Assembly (NCBI RefSeq): GCF_900167575.1
Contig: NZ_FUZP01000001.1
Location: 1,240,001-1,304,000, forward strand
Length of the DNA: 64,000 nt
Origin: Okibacterium fritillariae
GTDB taxonomy: Bacteria > Actinomycetota > Actinomycetes > Actinomycetales > Microbacteriaceae
Reading direction: 5' to 3'
In this document: in pieces, positions 53,419 through 63,453 of the stretch
Numbering within the stretch: position 1 is the first letter of the stretch
Layout of the letters: the number at the start of each line of letters is the position of its first letter
Notes under the pieces: generated by a model
Databases searched by the model: none
Seen by the model: only the letters and a program-made list of their open reading frames with translations
Told to the model about the DNA's origin: nothing
Translations under genes and position numbers: made by a program

Positions 53419-53855
53419 TGAGCGACACCACACCGGAGCGAGAGCCGGCCCGCAAACGCGCCCCCATCCTGCCGAAAGACGTGCAGACGGGACCCCTGTC
53501 CACGCGTCCCGGCACGTCGCGCACCACGTCAGGTGTCAGCCGCCGTTGGGGAGCAACCACCCTGGCCGTCATCTTCGGGCTGCTCTACGCCTACGACGTG
53601 TGGGAGGGCCTCGACTGGCTTGTGCTCAACGTGCAAGGCGCGGCGAGCCTCGACACGACCGTGACGGGCACCGGGTGGGCGTCGCTCATCCTCGTCGTGC
53701 TGGCGCCCGTGCTGCTCTTCGTGGCGGCGTTCCTCATCGCGCGACGCCGCGCATTCTTCCTGCAGATCCTGATCTACGTGGCCGGCTGGGCTGCGGCTTC
53801 GGCCCTGTATCTCAGCATCGTGACGCTCTTCTCCAGCGCCAGCATCATCGCCTAA
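53418..53855 (+). CDS. Three-span membrane protein, unknown
   Basis: 145 residues. A basic/polar N-terminus (TPEREPARKRAPILPKDVQTGPL) is followed by three hydrophobic segments and a short C-terminus. ATG 53418 overlaps the upstream stop by one base, so both small membrane proteins form one translational unit and may act as a pair. No family recognised. Confidence 0.65.
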   Translation: MSDTTPEREPARKRAPILPKDVQTGPLSTRPGTSRTTSGVSRRWGATTLAVIFGLLYAYDVWEGLDWLVLNVQGAASLDTTVTGTGWASLILVVLAPVLLFVAAFLIARRRAFFLQILIYVAGWAAASALYLSIVTLFSSASIIA

Positions 53856-53861
53856 GCGCGG

Positions 53862-54263
53862 CTAGAGCGGCCAGGCCGCGAACGCGCACAGACCGATGAA
53901 CACGATCTGGCCGATGAGGCGCGGAACGAGTGGCGTGGCCAGCTTGCCGAACTTTTCGGGGCGCCGAGCCGCGTAGGCGTTCGCCGGGAAGACGGCGACG
54001 AGGAAAACGCAGAGCAGGATGCCGGCGAGCGTGTGCAGCGCGGGAAGTAACAAACCGACACCTCCCGCGATCTCGCACACGCCCGTGAAGGCGACGAGGA
54101 ATCGCGGATCGAACGGTTTGCGAAAACGCAGCGGCGCCGGGATCATCGCCGCCATCCCGCGGGCCGGGCCGGGAACGAAGTGCAGAACACCCATCAGGAT
54201 GAATGCCGCCGCGAGCAAGATGCGGATGATCCACTGGATGGTCTCGATCGTCATAGTCGCCAT
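53862..54263 (-). CDS. DoxX-like small membrane protein
   Basis: 133 residues, four hydrophobic segments. The early RILLAAAFILMGVLHFVPGPARGMAAMIP and RFLVAFTGVCEIAGGVGLLLPALHTLAG segments match the DoxX/SURF4-like fold, usually involved in redox balance or quinone biology. ATG 54263 or the in-frame ATG 54254; neither has a clear ribosome binding site. Convergent with the preceding gene and divergent from serA. Confidence 0.75.
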   Translation of the reverse strand: MATMTIETIQWIIRILLAAAFILMGVLHFVPGPARGMAAMIPAPLRFRKPFDPRFLVAFTGVCEIAGGVGLLLPALHTLAGILLCVFLVAVFPANAYAARRPEKFGKLATPLVPRLIGQIVFIGLCAFAAWPL

Positions 54264-54377
54264 TCCATCACGTCACACGGCCGGGCGTGTGTGGGCGCTG
54301 CACTAGGGTTTAAGCATCCGCGCCCCGGCGTCTGTGGCGCGATCTCTCCCGTCGCCCGCAAGCCGAAGGAAACACCC

Positions 54378-55973
54378 GTGTCAAAACCGGTCGTGCTGAT
54401 CGCTGAAGAACTCTCACCCGCCACCGTCGATGCGCTCGGCCCCGACTTCGAGATCCGCCAGGTGGACGGTACCGACCGCCCCGCGCTGCTCGAGGCCCTG
54501 GCCGACGCCCACGCCATCCTGGTGCGCTCCGCAACCAAGGTCGACGCCGAGGCGATTCAGGCGGCCCCGTCGCTGAAGGTCATCGCGCGCGCCGGTGTCG
54601 GGCTCGACAACGTGGACATCAAGGCCGCGACCACGGCGGGTGTCATGGTCGTGAACGCTCCGACATCCAACATCATCTCGGCTGCCGAACTGACGGTCGG
54701 CCACATTCTGAGCCTCGCTCGCCACATTCCCGCCGCGCACGCCGCGCTGGCGCAGGGCCAGTGGAAGCGCTCGAAGTACACGGGCACCGAGCTCTATGAG
54801 AAGACACTCGGCATCATCGGCCTCGGCCGCATCGGCGCGCTCATCACGGCGCGCCTGCAGGCCTTCGGCGTCAACGTCATCGCCTACGACCCCTACGTCA
54901 CGTCGGCGCGCGCCCAGCAGCTGGGTGTGCAGCTCGTCACGCTCGACGAACTTCTGCAGCAGTCCGACTTCATCACCATCCACATGCCGAAGACGCCCGA
55001 GACGACGGGCATGATCTCGACCGATCAGCTCAAGCTCATGAAGTCGACCGCTTACATCGTCAACGTCGCCCGCGGTGGCCTCATCGACGAGGACGCCCTC
55101 TACGAGGCGCTCGTCTCGGGTGAGATCGCCGGCGCCGGCCTCGACGTGTTCGTCTCCGAGCCGCCCACCGACCAGAAGCTGCTGTCGCTCGAGAACGTCA
55201 TCGTCACGCCGCACCTCGGCGCGTCGACCGACGAAGCGCAGGAGAAGGCCGGCGTCTCGGTGGCCAAATCGGTGCGCCTCGCCCTCGGCGGCGAACTCGT
55301 GCCCGACGCGGTCAACGTGGCCGGTGGCGTCATCGACCCCTACGTGCGCCCCGGCATCCCGCTGGTCGAGAAGCTGGGCCAGGTCTTCGCGGCCCTCGCC
55401 GCCTCGTCGCCGCTCACGAGCGTCGACGTCGAGGTGCGCGGCGAACTCGCCGGCTACGACGTGAGCGTGCTGAAGCTCGCCGCGCTCAAGGGCATCTTCA
55501 CCAACATCGTCTCCGAGTCGGTCTCCTACGTGAACGCGCCGTTGCTCGCCGAACAGCGCGGCATCGAGGTGCGCCAGATCACCGACGAGGTGTCCGAGGA
55601 ATACCGCAACCTCATCACGCTGCGCGGCGCGCTGTCCGACGGCACGCAGGTATCGGTCTCGGGCACCCTGACGGGCACCAAGCAGATCGAGAAGGTCGTC
55701 GAGATCAACGGCTACGACGTCGAGGTGCCCATCGCGGCGCACCACATCGTCATGGTCTACACCGACCGTCCCGGAATCGTCGCCGTCTACGGCCAGAAGT
55801 TCGGCGAGGCCGGCATCAACATCGCCGGCATGCAGATCGCGCGCCGCGAGGCCGGGGGAGAGGCGCTCTCGGTTCTGACCGTCGACTCGCCCGTGACCGA
55901 CGACATCCTCGCCGATGTCGCCCGTGTGATCGACTCGTCGCTGCTGCGCGAGATCGACATCACCGAGGCGTAG
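54378..55973 (+). CDS. serA: D-3-phosphoglycerate dehydrogenase
   Basis: 531-residue first enzyme of serine synthesis, long actinobacterial form. NAD domain GIIGLGRIGALITARLQAFG (about residues 145-164), catalytic His/Glu pair in the EPP and TPHLGAST region, then an intervening (ASB) domain and a C-terminal ACT domain (HHIVMVYTDRPGIVAVYGQKFGEAGINIAGMQIAR) for serine feedback. GTG 54378 follows AAGGA. TAGGGT at 54304-54309 is a plausible -10. A long terminator hairpin follows. Confidence 0.95.
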   Translation: MSKPVVLIAEELSPATVDALGPDFEIRQVDGTDRPALLEALADAHAILVRSATKVDAEAIQAAPSLKVIARAGVGLDNVDIKAATTAGVMVVNAPTSNIISAAELTVGHILSLARHIPAAHAALAQGQWKRSKYTGTELYEKTLGIIGLGRIGALITARLQAFGVNVIAYDPYVTSARAQQLGVQLVTLDELLQQSDFITIHMPKTPETTGMISTDQLKLMKSTAYIVNVARGGLIDEDALYEALVSGEIAGAGLDVFVSEPPTDQKLLSLENVIVTPHLGASTDEAQEKAGVSVAKSVRLALGGELVPDAVNVAGGVIDPYVRPGIPLVEKLGQVFAALAASSPLTSVDVEVRGELAGYDVSVLKLAALKGIFTNIVSESVSYVNAPLLAEQRGIEVRQITDEVSEEYRNLITLRGALSDGTQVSVSGTLTGTKQIEKVVEINGYDVEVPIAAHHIVMVYTDRPGIVAVYGQKFGEAGINIAGMQIARREAGGEALSVLTVDSPVTDDILADVARVIDSSLLREIDITEA

Positions 55974-56024
55974 GCGTTCTGCGCTGAAGCTGGCGCTCGG
56001 CTCAGCATCCTCGACACGTGTACG

Positions 56025-56066
56025 ACGAAGGCCCCCGTTCTCGGAACGGGGGCCTTCGTGTGTTTC
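56025..56066 (+). terminator. Terminator after serA
   Basis: Perfect 16-bp stem (56025-56040 with 56044-56059) closed by a three-base TCG loop, sequence ACGAAGGCCCCCGTTC on the left arm, then GTGTGTTT. Near-symmetric, so it may also stop transcription of the convergent DUF6458 gene. Confidence 0.85.
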
Positions 56067-56129
56067 GGGTGATCGCGGCGATGAGCCCGTCTCGACTCGG
56101 TCGCGCGATGGTCGCGAGCGCGATGCGAC

Positions 56130-56378
56130 CTAGATGCTGTCGTCGCGCTCCGACTGGCGAACGCGGGCGCCCGTGACGGGGTCGATGCCCTCGCGCGTGG
56201 TGGTGACGGACGTGCGCTTGCGGGCCAGCAGGGCGATGCCGATGATGATGATGATGAAACCGGCACCCATCAGGATGTAGCCGACCATCCGCAGGTCAAC
56301 CCAGGGAACCGTGATGTTGACGGCGAACGCGAGGATGGCTCCGACGACGAATGTGAAAATACCTGCACCGAGACTCAT
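56130..56378 (-). CDS. DUF6458-like two-span membrane protein
   Basis: 82 residues: MSLGAGIFTFVVGAILAFAVNITV and LRMVGYILMGAGFIIIIIGIALL are two spans with VPWVD between, followed by a basic/polar tail (RKRTSVTTTREGIDPVTGARV). This pattern matches the small DUF6458 family of actinobacteria. ATG 56378 follows AAGGAG. Function unknown. Confidence 0.8.
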   Translation of the reverse strand: MSLGAGIFTFVVGAILAFAVNITVPWVDLRMVGYILMGAGFIIIIIGIALLARKRTSVTTTREGIDPVTGARVRQSERDDSI

Positions 56379-56478
56379 GGGGAGCTCCTTCTGTAGACGG
56401 CGATGGCCACAGCATAGGGCGTGCGCGAGCCCCCGAGGTAGGGGTTGCACGGCGCGTGGGCGCCGCGGCGGCACTCGG

Positions 56479-57021
56479 TCAGTCGGTGAGCCGCCGCACG
56501 ACGCGCACGAGGTCGTCGAGATCGGCCTGCGTGACCTCGCCCGAGTCGAAACCGACACCCAGCAGGGCCGAGTTGTAGTAGAGCCCATCGCTGATGAGCA
56601 CGATGGCACGGGCGGTCGCGGCATCCGGAACCGTTTCGAGAATGAGGTCGAGCCACTTCTGACGCATCTCGGCCAGGGCCTCGCTGACACGCGGGGCGGA
56701 TGTCTGAGCCAGACGCGCCACGGCCGTGATCGCCCCGTCGAGCGGCGAGTTCGTGTTGATCGAGGTGCGGATGAGGTAATCGACGGGCCCGCCGGGCGCC
56801 TGCCGCATGGTTTCGACGTCGTGGTCGGTGAGGCGTTGCAGGCGTTCGACGAGGCCCTGGGTGAGAGCATCCTTCGAGCCGAAGTGGTAGAGCAGGCCGC
56901 CCTTGGACACGTCGGCGCGGTGGGCGACGGCGTCGAGGGTGGCGCCGCGTTCGCCGTGCTCGATGAGCAGCTCTTCATAGGCGTCGAGCAGGCGTTCGCG
57001 GGTGCCGGCGGGTTTGCTCAT
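56479..57021 (-). CDS. TetR family transcriptional repressor
   Basis: 180 residues. N-terminal HTH: RERLLDAYEELLIEHGERGATLDAVAHRADVSKGGLLYHFGSKDALTQGL (about 8-57) with the recognition helix SKGGLLYHFGSK; the remainder is a helical ligand domain. Diverges from an MFS exporter; the 135-bp gap contains a palindrome matching TetR operators, so it most likely represses both the exporter and itself until a drug or metabolite binds. ATG 57021. Confidence 0.9.
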   Translation of the reverse strand: MSKPAGTRERLLDAYEELLIEHGERGATLDAVAHRADVSKGGLLYHFGSKDALTQGLVERLQRLTDHDVETMRQAPGGPVDYLIRTSINTNSPLDGAITAVARLAQTSAPRVSEALAEMRQKWLDLILETVPDAATARAIVLISDGLYYNSALLGVGFDSGEVTQADLDDLVRVVRRLTD

Positions 57022-57044
57022 GACCCGATCGTACTCGTTGTCGG

Positions 57045-57074
57045 TTGACCTCTATACCGTCCAGTCGGTATAGT
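57045..57074 (+). promoter_or_regulatory. MFS promoter with embedded TetR operator
   Basis: TTGACC (57045-57050) and TATAGT (57069-57074) with an 18-base spacer form a promoter. The spacer holds the inverted repeat CTATACCG-TCCAGT-CGGTATAG (57052-57073), so a bound dimer would cover the -10. On the minus strand TTTACT and TATAGA give the tetR promoter through the same site. Confidence 0.7.
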
Positions 57075-57156
57075 AAACAAGCTGGTCGGCGTTGACGTCG
57101 GCCTTTTTGCTTTCCATCCACACCCCGATTGCCGCCCCGTGCGGCGAGGAGCTCTC

Positions 57157-58686
57157 GTGTCACGCACCACCCACATCCTCGATTCATCCACCGTCGTTCC
57201 GCGCGCCGGCGTTCGAGAGTGGTTCGCGCTGGCCGTGCTCATGCTGCCGGTTCTGCTCGTCTCGGTCGACAACACGGTGTTGAACTTCGCGCTGCCGCAG
57301 ATCTCCGAGACGCTGCGTCCGAGCGGCACCGGCCTGCTGTGGATCGTCGACATCTACCCGCTCGTGCTCGCGGGTCTGCTCGTGTCGATGGGTTCGCTCG
57401 GCGACCACATCGGGCGACGCAAGCTGCTGCTCATCGGATCGGTGGGGTTCGCGAGCGTGTCGATCTTCGCGGCCTTCGCCCCCAGCGCCGAGGCGTTGAT
57501 CGGGGCCCGCGCGGCGCTCGGTTTCTTCGGCGCCATGCTCATGCCCTCGACGCTGTCGCTTCTGCGCAGCATCTTCCTCGACCGCGATCAGCGCCGCATG
57601 GCCATCGCCGTGTGGGCCTCCGGGTTCGCGGCGGGCAGCGCGCTCGGCCCTATCGTCGGCGGCCTGCTCCTGCAGAACCTCTGGTGGGGTTCGGTGTTCC
57701 TGCTCGCGGTGCCCGTGCTCATTCCGCTGGTCATCCTCGCGCCACTCCTGGTGCCCGAGTCGAAAGACCCGCACCCCGGGCGCATCGATGTGCCGAGCAT
57801 CCTGCTGTCGCTGTTCACCATGCTGCCTATCGTTTTCGGCATCAAGTCGATCGCCGAGAAGGGTGCTGATCCGCTGGGTATCGTCGCCATCGTCGTGGGC
57901 CTCGTCGCCGGGTTCCTGTTCGTGCGTCGCCAGCGCCGGGTTGAGACACCCATGCTCGACATGACGCTGTTCACGCGTGGATCGTTCAGCGGCGCTGTCG
58001 GCGTCAACCTGCTGAGCGTGACGGCGTTCGTGGGCGGACTGTTCTTCGTGACCCAGCATCTGCAGCTGGTGTTGGGCCTCGCGCCCCTCCAGGCCGGACT
58101 CACGTTGCTTCCGGGTCTCGTGGCGATGATCATCGCGGGGCTGGTCATCGTGCCGATCGCGAAACGCGTGCGGCCGAGCATCGTCATTCCGGTGGCACTG
58201 GTGATTTCCGCGGCGGGTTATTCGGCGGTCGCCTTGTCGGGCGGAAACATCCAGGCGGCGGGACTCGCCTTCGCGTTCATCGCGTTGGGCGTGGGCATCG
58301 GCGCGGCCGAGACGGTCTCGAACGAGCTCATCATCGCGAGTGCGCCCGTCGAGAAGGCGGGCGCGGCATCCGCAGTTTCCGAGACGGCCTATGAGTTGGG
58401 CGCCGTTCTCGGCACCGCGATCCTGGGCACGATCCTCACGGCGTCCTACCGGGCCAACGTTGTTCTGCCCTCTGGTCTCAGCGAGGCGCAGCGCATGGCC
58501 GCGGGCGAAACGCTCGGTGGCGCCGTCTCGGTGGCCGGTCAGGTTCCCGCGGATGCCGCAGCCGCCCTCCTCGATTCGGCCCGGCACGCCTTCGACAGCG
58601 GTGTGGGCGTCGCGGCTTGGATCGGCGTCGCGCTCATCGTCGCCGCCGGTGTCGTCGCGGCGACCAGCCTGCGCCGCGTCCGCTAG
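57157..58686 (+). CDS. MFS multidrug exporter, 14 spans
   Basis: 509-residue DHA2-family drug:H+ antiporter. Motifs: DNTVLNFALPQISETL (D1), GSLGDHIGRRKLL (motif A, about residues 74-86), RSIFLDRDQRRMAIAVWASGFAAGSALGPIVGGLLL (motif C). GTG 57157 is chosen because AGGAG lies six bases upstream (inside an 18-base longer frame starting at 57139). Controlled by the divergent TetR. Substrate unknown; related pumps export quaternary ammonium compounds and antibiotics. Confidence 0.92.
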   Translation: MSRTTHILDSSTVVPRAGVREWFALAVLMLPVLLVSVDNTVLNFALPQISETLRPSGTGLLWIVDIYPLVLAGLLVSMGSLGDHIGRRKLLLIGSVGFASVSIFAAFAPSAEALIGARAALGFFGAMLMPSTLSLLRSIFLDRDQRRMAIAVWASGFAAGSALGPIVGGLLLQNLWWGSVFLLAVPVLIPLVILAPLLVPESKDPHPGRIDVPSILLSLFTMLPIVFGIKSIAEKGADPLGIVAIVVGLVAGFLFVRRQRRVETPMLDMTLFTRGSFSGAVGVNLLSVTAFVGGLFFVTQHLQLVLGLAPLQAGLTLLPGLVAMIIAGLVIVPIAKRVRPSIVIPVALVISAAGYSAVALSGGNIQAAGLAFAFIALGVGIGAAETVSNELIIASAPVEKAGAASAVSETAYELGAVLGTAILGTILTASYRANVVLPSGLSEAQRMAAGETLGGAVSVAGQVPADAAAALLDSARHAFDSGVGVAAWIGVALIVAAGVVAATSLRRVR

Positions 58687-58827
58687 GCCGCATCGCCTCT
58701 GGGGGTGCAGATCGTTCTCCACAGGCACCAGGGATGCTTCTCCCTCCACAGATCGGCGGGTGCGCTCGATCCCGCCCGAACCGCGGCGATAGGCTGAGAG
58801 CACTCAACTTCTGAAGGCAGGAGCCCC

Positions 58828-59886
58828 ATGTCGCGCACCGTTTCACTCGCAGTCATCCCCGGTGATGGCATTGGCCCCGAGGTCGTCGGCGAGGCGATCA
58901 AGGTGCTCGAGGCGGTGACGGCGTCGGGTGACGTCGTGTTCGAGCAGACCCACTATTCGCTGGGTGCCGGCCGTTTCCTCGAGACGGGTGACGTGCTCAC
59001 CGACGACGATCTCGCGGCCATCGCCGCGCACGACGCCATCCTGCTCGGCGCGGTCGGTGGCACGCCGGGCGACCCGCGCCTGGCGGGGGCCAATATCGAG
59101 CGGGGGCTGCTGCTCAAGCTGCGGTTCAGCCTCGATCACTACGTCAACCTGCGGCCCACCAAGATCTACCCGGGCGTCGCGAGCCCCTTGGCCGAGCACG
59201 GCGACGTCGACTTCGTCGTCGTGCGCGAGGGCACCGAGGGTCCCTATGTCGGCAACGGCGGCACGATCCGCCAGGGCACGTCCGCCGAGATCGCCAACGA
59301 GGTCTCGGTCAACACGGCTTACGGCGTCGAGCGCGTCGTGCGCTACGCCTTCGAGGCCGCGGCGGCCCGTCGCTCCAAGCTCACGCTCGTGCACAAGACC
59401 AATGTCCTCACCTTCGCGGGTGGGCTGTGGAAGCGCGTCGTCGACGAGGTTGCCGCCGAATTCCCGGCGGTCACGGTCGACTACCTGCACGTCGATGCCG
59501 CCACGATCTTCCTCGTCACCGACCCTGCTAGGTTTGACGTCATCGTCACGGACAACCTCTTCGGCGACATTCTCACCGACCTCGCGGGCGCAATCTCGGG
59601 TGGCATCGGTTTGGCGGCCTCCGGCAACATCAACCCGAGCGGCAGCTTCCCCAGCATGTTCGAGCCGGTTCACGGGTCCGCTCCTGACATCGCCGGGCAA
59701 CAGAAGGCCGACCCCACGGCCGCGATCCTGTCGGTCGCGCTCCTGCTCGAGCACCTCGGGCTCGCCGACGAGGCGCGACTCGTGAACGAGGCCGTCACGG
59801 CCGATATCGCCGACCGCGGCGCCGAGGCCCGCACCACGACCCAGGTCGGCGACGCCATCGTCGAGCGGCTCGCTTCTGCCAGCTGA
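58828..59886 (+). CDS. leuB: 3-isopropylmalate dehydrogenase
   Basis: 352-residue NAD-dependent decarboxylating dehydrogenase of leucine synthesis. Signatures: [14 protein letters not shown] start, [16 protein letters not shown] substrate loop, [28 protein letters not shown] metal/NAD site and [21 protein letters not shown] lies seven bases before ATG 58828, and TAGGCT near 58790 is a likely -10. leuA, leuC and leuD are not in the window, so leucine genes are scattered. ilvE follows 85 bp downstream. Confidence 0.95.
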   Translation: MSRTVSLAVIPGDGIGPEVVGEAIKVLEAVTASGDVVFEQTHYSLGAGRFLETGDVLTDDDLAAIAAHDAILLGAVGGTPGDPRLAGANIERGLLLKLRFSLDHYVNLRPTKIYPGVASPLAEHGDVDFVVVREGTEGPYVGNGGTIRQGTSAEIANEVSVNTAYGVERVVRYAFEAAAARRSKLTLVHKTNVLTFAGGLWKRVVDEVAAEFPAVTVDYLHVDAATIFLVTDPARFDVIVTDNLFGDILTDLAGAISGGIGLAASGNINPSGSFPSMFEPVHGSAPDIAGQQKADPTAAILSVALLLEHLGLADEARLVNEAVTADIADRGAEARTTTQVGDAIVERLASAS

Positions 59887-59971
59887 ATCGACGGCAACTG
59901 ACTCGTCGGGCGCTGCCCGCACACATTGATCTCGGGCCTCGCGCCCCGACCGATCCACCAGAGGACACATC

Positions 59972-61081
59972 ATGACCACCGCAGAAACCACGTTCCCCCT
60001 CAGCTTCACCCACCACCCCTCGAGCGCCGCACGCGCCGAGGCCGAGCGCGAGATCATCCTCGCCGACCCCGGTTTCGGCAAGCACTTCACCGACCACATG
60101 GTGCAGATCGACTGGGACATCGAGACCGGCTGGCACGACGCGCGCGTCACGCCCTACGGCCCGCTCATGCTCGACCCCGCGGCATCCGTGCTGCACTATG
60201 CGCAGGAGATCTTCGAGGGCCTGAAGGCCTACCGTCACGCCGACGGCTCGATCTACACGTTCCGCCCCGAGAAGAACGCCGAGCGCCTGCAGCGTTCGGC
60301 CCGTCGCCTCGCCCTGCCCGAGCTCGGCGTCGACGACTTCGTCGAGTCGATCAAGCAGCTCATCGCGGCCGACGGCCAGTGGGTGCCCGATGCCCCCGAG
60401 ACGAGCCTCTACCTGCGCCCGTTCATGATCGCCAACGAGTCGTTCCTCGGCGTGCGCAGCGCGCAGAAGGTCGGCTACTACGTCATCGCCAGCCCCGCCG
60501 GCGCCTACTTCACGGGCGGCGTGAAGCCCGTGTCGATCTGGTTGTCCACCGAGTACTCGCGCGCCGGCAAGGGCGGAACGGGTGCGGCCAAGTGCGGCGG
60601 CAACTACGCGTCGTCGCTGCTGCCCCAGGCCGAGGCTTACGAGAACGGCTGCGCGCAGGTGCTTTTCCTCGACAGCGAAGAGGGCAAATACGTCGACGAG
60701 CTCGGTGGCATGAACGTGTTCTTCGTCTACAAAGACGGCACGCTTGTCACGCCCGCTCTCACGGGGTCGATCCTCGAAGGCATCACGCGCGACAGCATCA
60801 TCCAGCTCGCGAAAGACCGCGGCCACACGGTCGAGGAGCGTCGCTTCTCGCTCGAAGAATGGAAGCGCGACTCCGAAGCTGGCGAGATCGTCGAGGTGTT
60901 CGCGTGCGGCACGGCCGCCGTGGTCACCCCCATCGCCCAGCTGAAGACGCCCGACTTCACCATCGGCGACGCCGAGGCGCCCGCGGGCGAGCTGACCATG
61001 GCCATCCGCCAGGAGCTCACCGACATCCAGTACGGCCGCCTGCCCGACCGCCACGGCTGGCTCACGCGCCTCGACGCCTGA
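59972..61081 (+). CDS. ilvE: Branched-chain-amino-acid aminotransferase, class IV
   Basis: 369-residue PLP enzyme making Leu, Ile and Val from their keto acids with glutamate. PLP Lys in AAKCGGNYASSLLPQAEAYENGCAQVLFLD (about residue 206), VDELGGMNVFFVY, TRDSIIQLAKDRG and the GTAAVVTPI phosphate loop are present; length matches the large bacterial/eukaryal-like form found in actinobacteria. GAGGACACAT precedes ATG 59972. Followed by a FAH-family gene and gltX, an order seen repeatedly in Microbacteriaceae and relatives. Confidence 0.95.
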   Translation: MTTAETTFPLSFTHHPSSAARAEAEREIILADPGFGKHFTDHMVQIDWDIETGWHDARVTPYGPLMLDPAASVLHYAQEIFEGLKAYRHADGSIYTFRPEKNAERLQRSARRLALPELGVDDFVESIKQLIAADGQWVPDAPETSLYLRPFMIANESFLGVRSAQKVGYYVIASPAGAYFTGGVKPVSIWLSTEYSRAGKGGTGAAKCGGNYASSLLPQAEAYENGCAQVLFLDSEEGKYVDELGGMNVFFVYKDGTLVTPALTGSILEGITRDSIIQLAKDRGHTVEERRFSLEEWKRDSEAGEIVEVFACGTAAVVTPIAQLKTPDFTIGDAEAPAGELTMAIRQELTDIQYGRLPDRHGWLTRLDA

Positions 61082-61134
61082 GCCCGGCGTTCGGCCACTC
61101 ACCTTTTGACGACACAACCACGAGGAGACCTTTC

Positions 61135-61893
61135 GTGAAGATCGCACGTTTCAGCCACAACGGCAGCATCAACTTCGGCATCGTCGACGAATCCGACATC
61201 GTCGTGCTCGCCGGCGACCCCATGTTCGCCGGCTTCGACACGACGGGGGAGCGCGTGCCGCTCGCCGACGCCGTGCTGCTGGCCCCGGCCATCCCTCGGT
61301 CGAAGGTCGTCGCGGTGGGCAAGAACTATCACGACCACGCCAAGGAGATGGGCGGAGAAGCCCCCGAGGCACCGCTGCTGTTCCTCAAGCCCAACACGTC
61401 GGTCATCGGCACCAACGACCGCATCGTGCTGCCGCCGCAGTCGCAGCAGGTGGAGCACGAGGGCGAGCTGGCAATCGTCATCGGCAGCGTGGCGAAGAAC
61501 GTGAAGCACGCCGACGCCGCCGACGTCATCTTCGGCTACACCATCGCCAACGACGTGACGGCCCGCGACCTGCAGAAGGCCGACGGCCAGTGGGCCCGCG
61601 CCAAGGGGTTCGACACGTTCTGCCCCGTCGGGCCCGTCATCGAGACCGAGTTCGCGCTCGGCGGCGCCACCATTACCACCCGCGTGAACGGCGAGGTGCG
61701 TCAGCAGGCTCCGCTCTCCGACATGATCCACTCGGTCGCCGACATCATCGAATACGCGTCCGCCGTGTTCACGCTCCTGCCGGGCGACATCATCCTCACG
61801 GGCACGCCCGCGGGGGTCGGGCCGATCGTCTCGGGCGACCGCGTCGACGTCGAGGTCACGGGCATCGGCACGCTGTCCAACCCGGTCGCCTGA
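61135..61893 (+). CDS. Fumarylacetoacetate hydrolase family protein
   Basis: 252-residue Mg-dependent FAH-domain enzyme. VGKNYHDHAKEMGGEAPEAPLLFLKP (His-Asp triad region), EGELAIVIG, FGYTIANDVTARDLQ, FDTFCPVGP and LPGDIILTGTPAGVG are the family's sequence signatures. Members cleave C-C bonds in beta-diketo acids or act as oxaloacetate tautomerases/decarboxylases; the position between ilvE and gltX fits a housekeeping keto-acid clean-up role, an inference. GTG 61135 follows GAGGAG. Confidence 0.88.
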   Translation: MKIARFSHNGSINFGIVDESDIVVLAGDPMFAGFDTTGERVPLADAVLLAPAIPRSKVVAVGKNYHDHAKEMGGEAPEAPLLFLKPNTSVIGTNDRIVLPPQSQQVEHEGELAIVIGSVAKNVKHADAADVIFGYTIANDVTARDLQKADGQWARAKGFDTFCPVGPVIETEFALGGATITTRVNGEVRQQAPLSDMIHSVADIIEYASAVFTLLPGDIILTGTPAGVGPIVSGDRVDVEVTGIGTLSNPVA

Positions 61894-61918
61894 CCGGCCG
61901 ACGACCAGCCCGGCCCGG

Positions 61919-61932
61919 TAGGATTGGCGACG
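61919..61932 (+). promoter_or_regulatory. -10 element TAGGAT of gltX
   Basis: TAGGAT at 61919-61924, eight bases before ATG 61933; the in-frame TTG at 61924 overlaps the hexamer and is unlikely to be used. Confidence 0.4.
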
Positions 61933-63453
61933 ATGTCTGACACCACTACGCACCCCGTGACCACCGCCACCGGCGCCGACGTTCGCGTCCGGTTCTGCCC
62001 TTCGCCGACCGGCACCCCGCACGTCGGCCTCGTGCGCACCGCCCTCTTCAACTGGGCCTACGCGCGCCACACGGGCGGCAAGCTCGTCTTCCGCATTGAA
62101 GACACCGACCAGGCGCGCGACAGCGAAGAAAGCTACGGCCAGATCGTCGAGGCGCTGCGCTGGTTGAAGCTCGACTGGGACGAAGGCATCGACGTGGGCG
62201 GGCCGCACGGCCCCTACCGTCAGTCCGAGCGCACCGACATCTACCTCGAGGTCATCGAGAAGCTGAAGGCCTCCGGCCACGTCTACGAGTCCTACTCCAA
62301 CGCCGAAGAGATCGACGCGCGCAACGAGGCCAACGGCCGCGCCAAACAGCTCGGCTACGACAACTTCGATCGCGACCTCACCGAGGCCGAGCGCGCCGAG
62401 TTCCGTGCCGAAGGCCGCGAGCCCGCGCTGCGTCTGCGCGTGCCCGACACCGACCTGTCGTTCGACGACCTCGTGCGCGGCGAGATCACCTTCCCCGCCG
62501 GGTCGTTCACCGACTTCGTCGTCGTGCGCCCCAACGGCCACCCCCTCTACACGCTCGTCAACCCGGTCGACGACGCGCTCATGGGCATCACCCACGTGCT
62601 GCGCGGCGAAGACCTGCTGTCGTCGACCCCGCGTCAGATCGCGCTCTACCACGCGCTCATCGACATCGGAGTGGCCGCCGCCATCCCGCGCTTCGGCCAC
62701 CTGCCCTACGTCATGGGCGAGGGCAACAAGAAGCTCTCGAAGCGCGACCCCGAATCCAACCTGTTCCACCACCGCGACCGCGGGTTCATCCCCGAGGGCC
62801 TCATCAACTACCTGGCGCTGCTCGGCTGGTCGCTGACCGGCGACCGCGACGTGTTCAGCATCGACGAGATGGTGGCCGCGTTCGACGTCGTCGACGTGCT
62901 CCCCAACCCCGCCCGCTTCGACCTGAAGAAGGCCGAATCGATCAACGGTGACCACATCCGCCAGCTCGACGTCGACGACTTCGCCGAGCGCACCGTGCCC
63001 TACCTCGTCGAGGCCGACCTCGTGAACGTGCCCCTGGGCGATCGCGAGAAGCACATCCTCGACCAGGCCGCGCCGCTCATCCATGAGCGCATCGGCCTCC
63101 TCGGCGAGGCCCCCGGCATGCTGGGCTTCCTCTACACCAAGACCTCCGACCTCGTCATCGAGGCCGACGCCGCCAAGAGCCTGCCCGTCAACACGGGCGA
63201 GGTGCTGCAGGCCGCCATCGGCGCACTCCAGGGCATCGACGACGCCGACTGGGCCACCGAGCGCCTGCAGAGCGTGCTCGCCGGCGCGCTCATCGAAGGT
63301 CTCGAGCTCAAGCCGCGCATCGCCTACGGTCCGTTGCGCGTCGCGATCTCGGGCCGCCGCGTCTCGCCGCCGCTGTTCGAGTCGATGGAGATCCTTGGCA
63401 AGGAAGACACGCTCGCCCGGTTGGAGGCGCTGGCCGCCTCGCACGCCTCATGA
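61933..63453 (+). CDS. gltX: Glutamyl-tRNA synthetase
   Basis: 506-residue class I synthetase charging tRNA-Glu (and possibly tRNA-Gln for later amidation). HIGH-type motif [10 protein letters not shown] (about residues 21-30), a KLSKR KMSKS-type motif (about 272), and [10 protein letters not shown]. Standard length with a C-terminal helical anticodon-binding domain. The last four bases (ATGA) overlap the following reductase gene. Confidence 0.96.
   Translation: MSDTTTHPVTTATGADVRVRFCPSPTGTPHVGLVRTALFNWAYARHTGGKLVFRIEDTDQARDSEESYGQIVEALRWLKLDWDEGIDVGGPHGPYRQSERTDIYLEVIEKLKASGHVYESYSNAEEIDARNEANGRAKQLGYDNFDRDLTEAERAEFRAEGREPALRLRVPDTDLSFDDLVRGEITFPAGSFTDFVVVRPNGHPLYTLVNPVDDALMGITHVLRGEDLLSSTPRQIALYHALIDIGVAAAIPRFGHLPYVMGEGNKKLSKRDPESNLFHHRDRGFIPEGLINYLALLGWSLTGDRDVFSIDEMVAAFDVVDVLPNPARFDLKKAESINGDHIRQLDVDDFAERTVPYLVEADLVNVPLGDREKHILDQAAPLIHERIGLLGEAPGMLGFLYTKTSDLVIEADAAKSLPVNTGEVLQAAIGALQGIDDADWATERLQSVLAGALIEGLELKPRIAYGPLRVAISGRRVSPPLFESMEILGKEDTLARLEALAASHAS

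Noticed and set aside
61924-61932. TTG start of gltX three codons upstream
   Set aside because: It overlaps the -10 hexamer; ATG 61933 is better.
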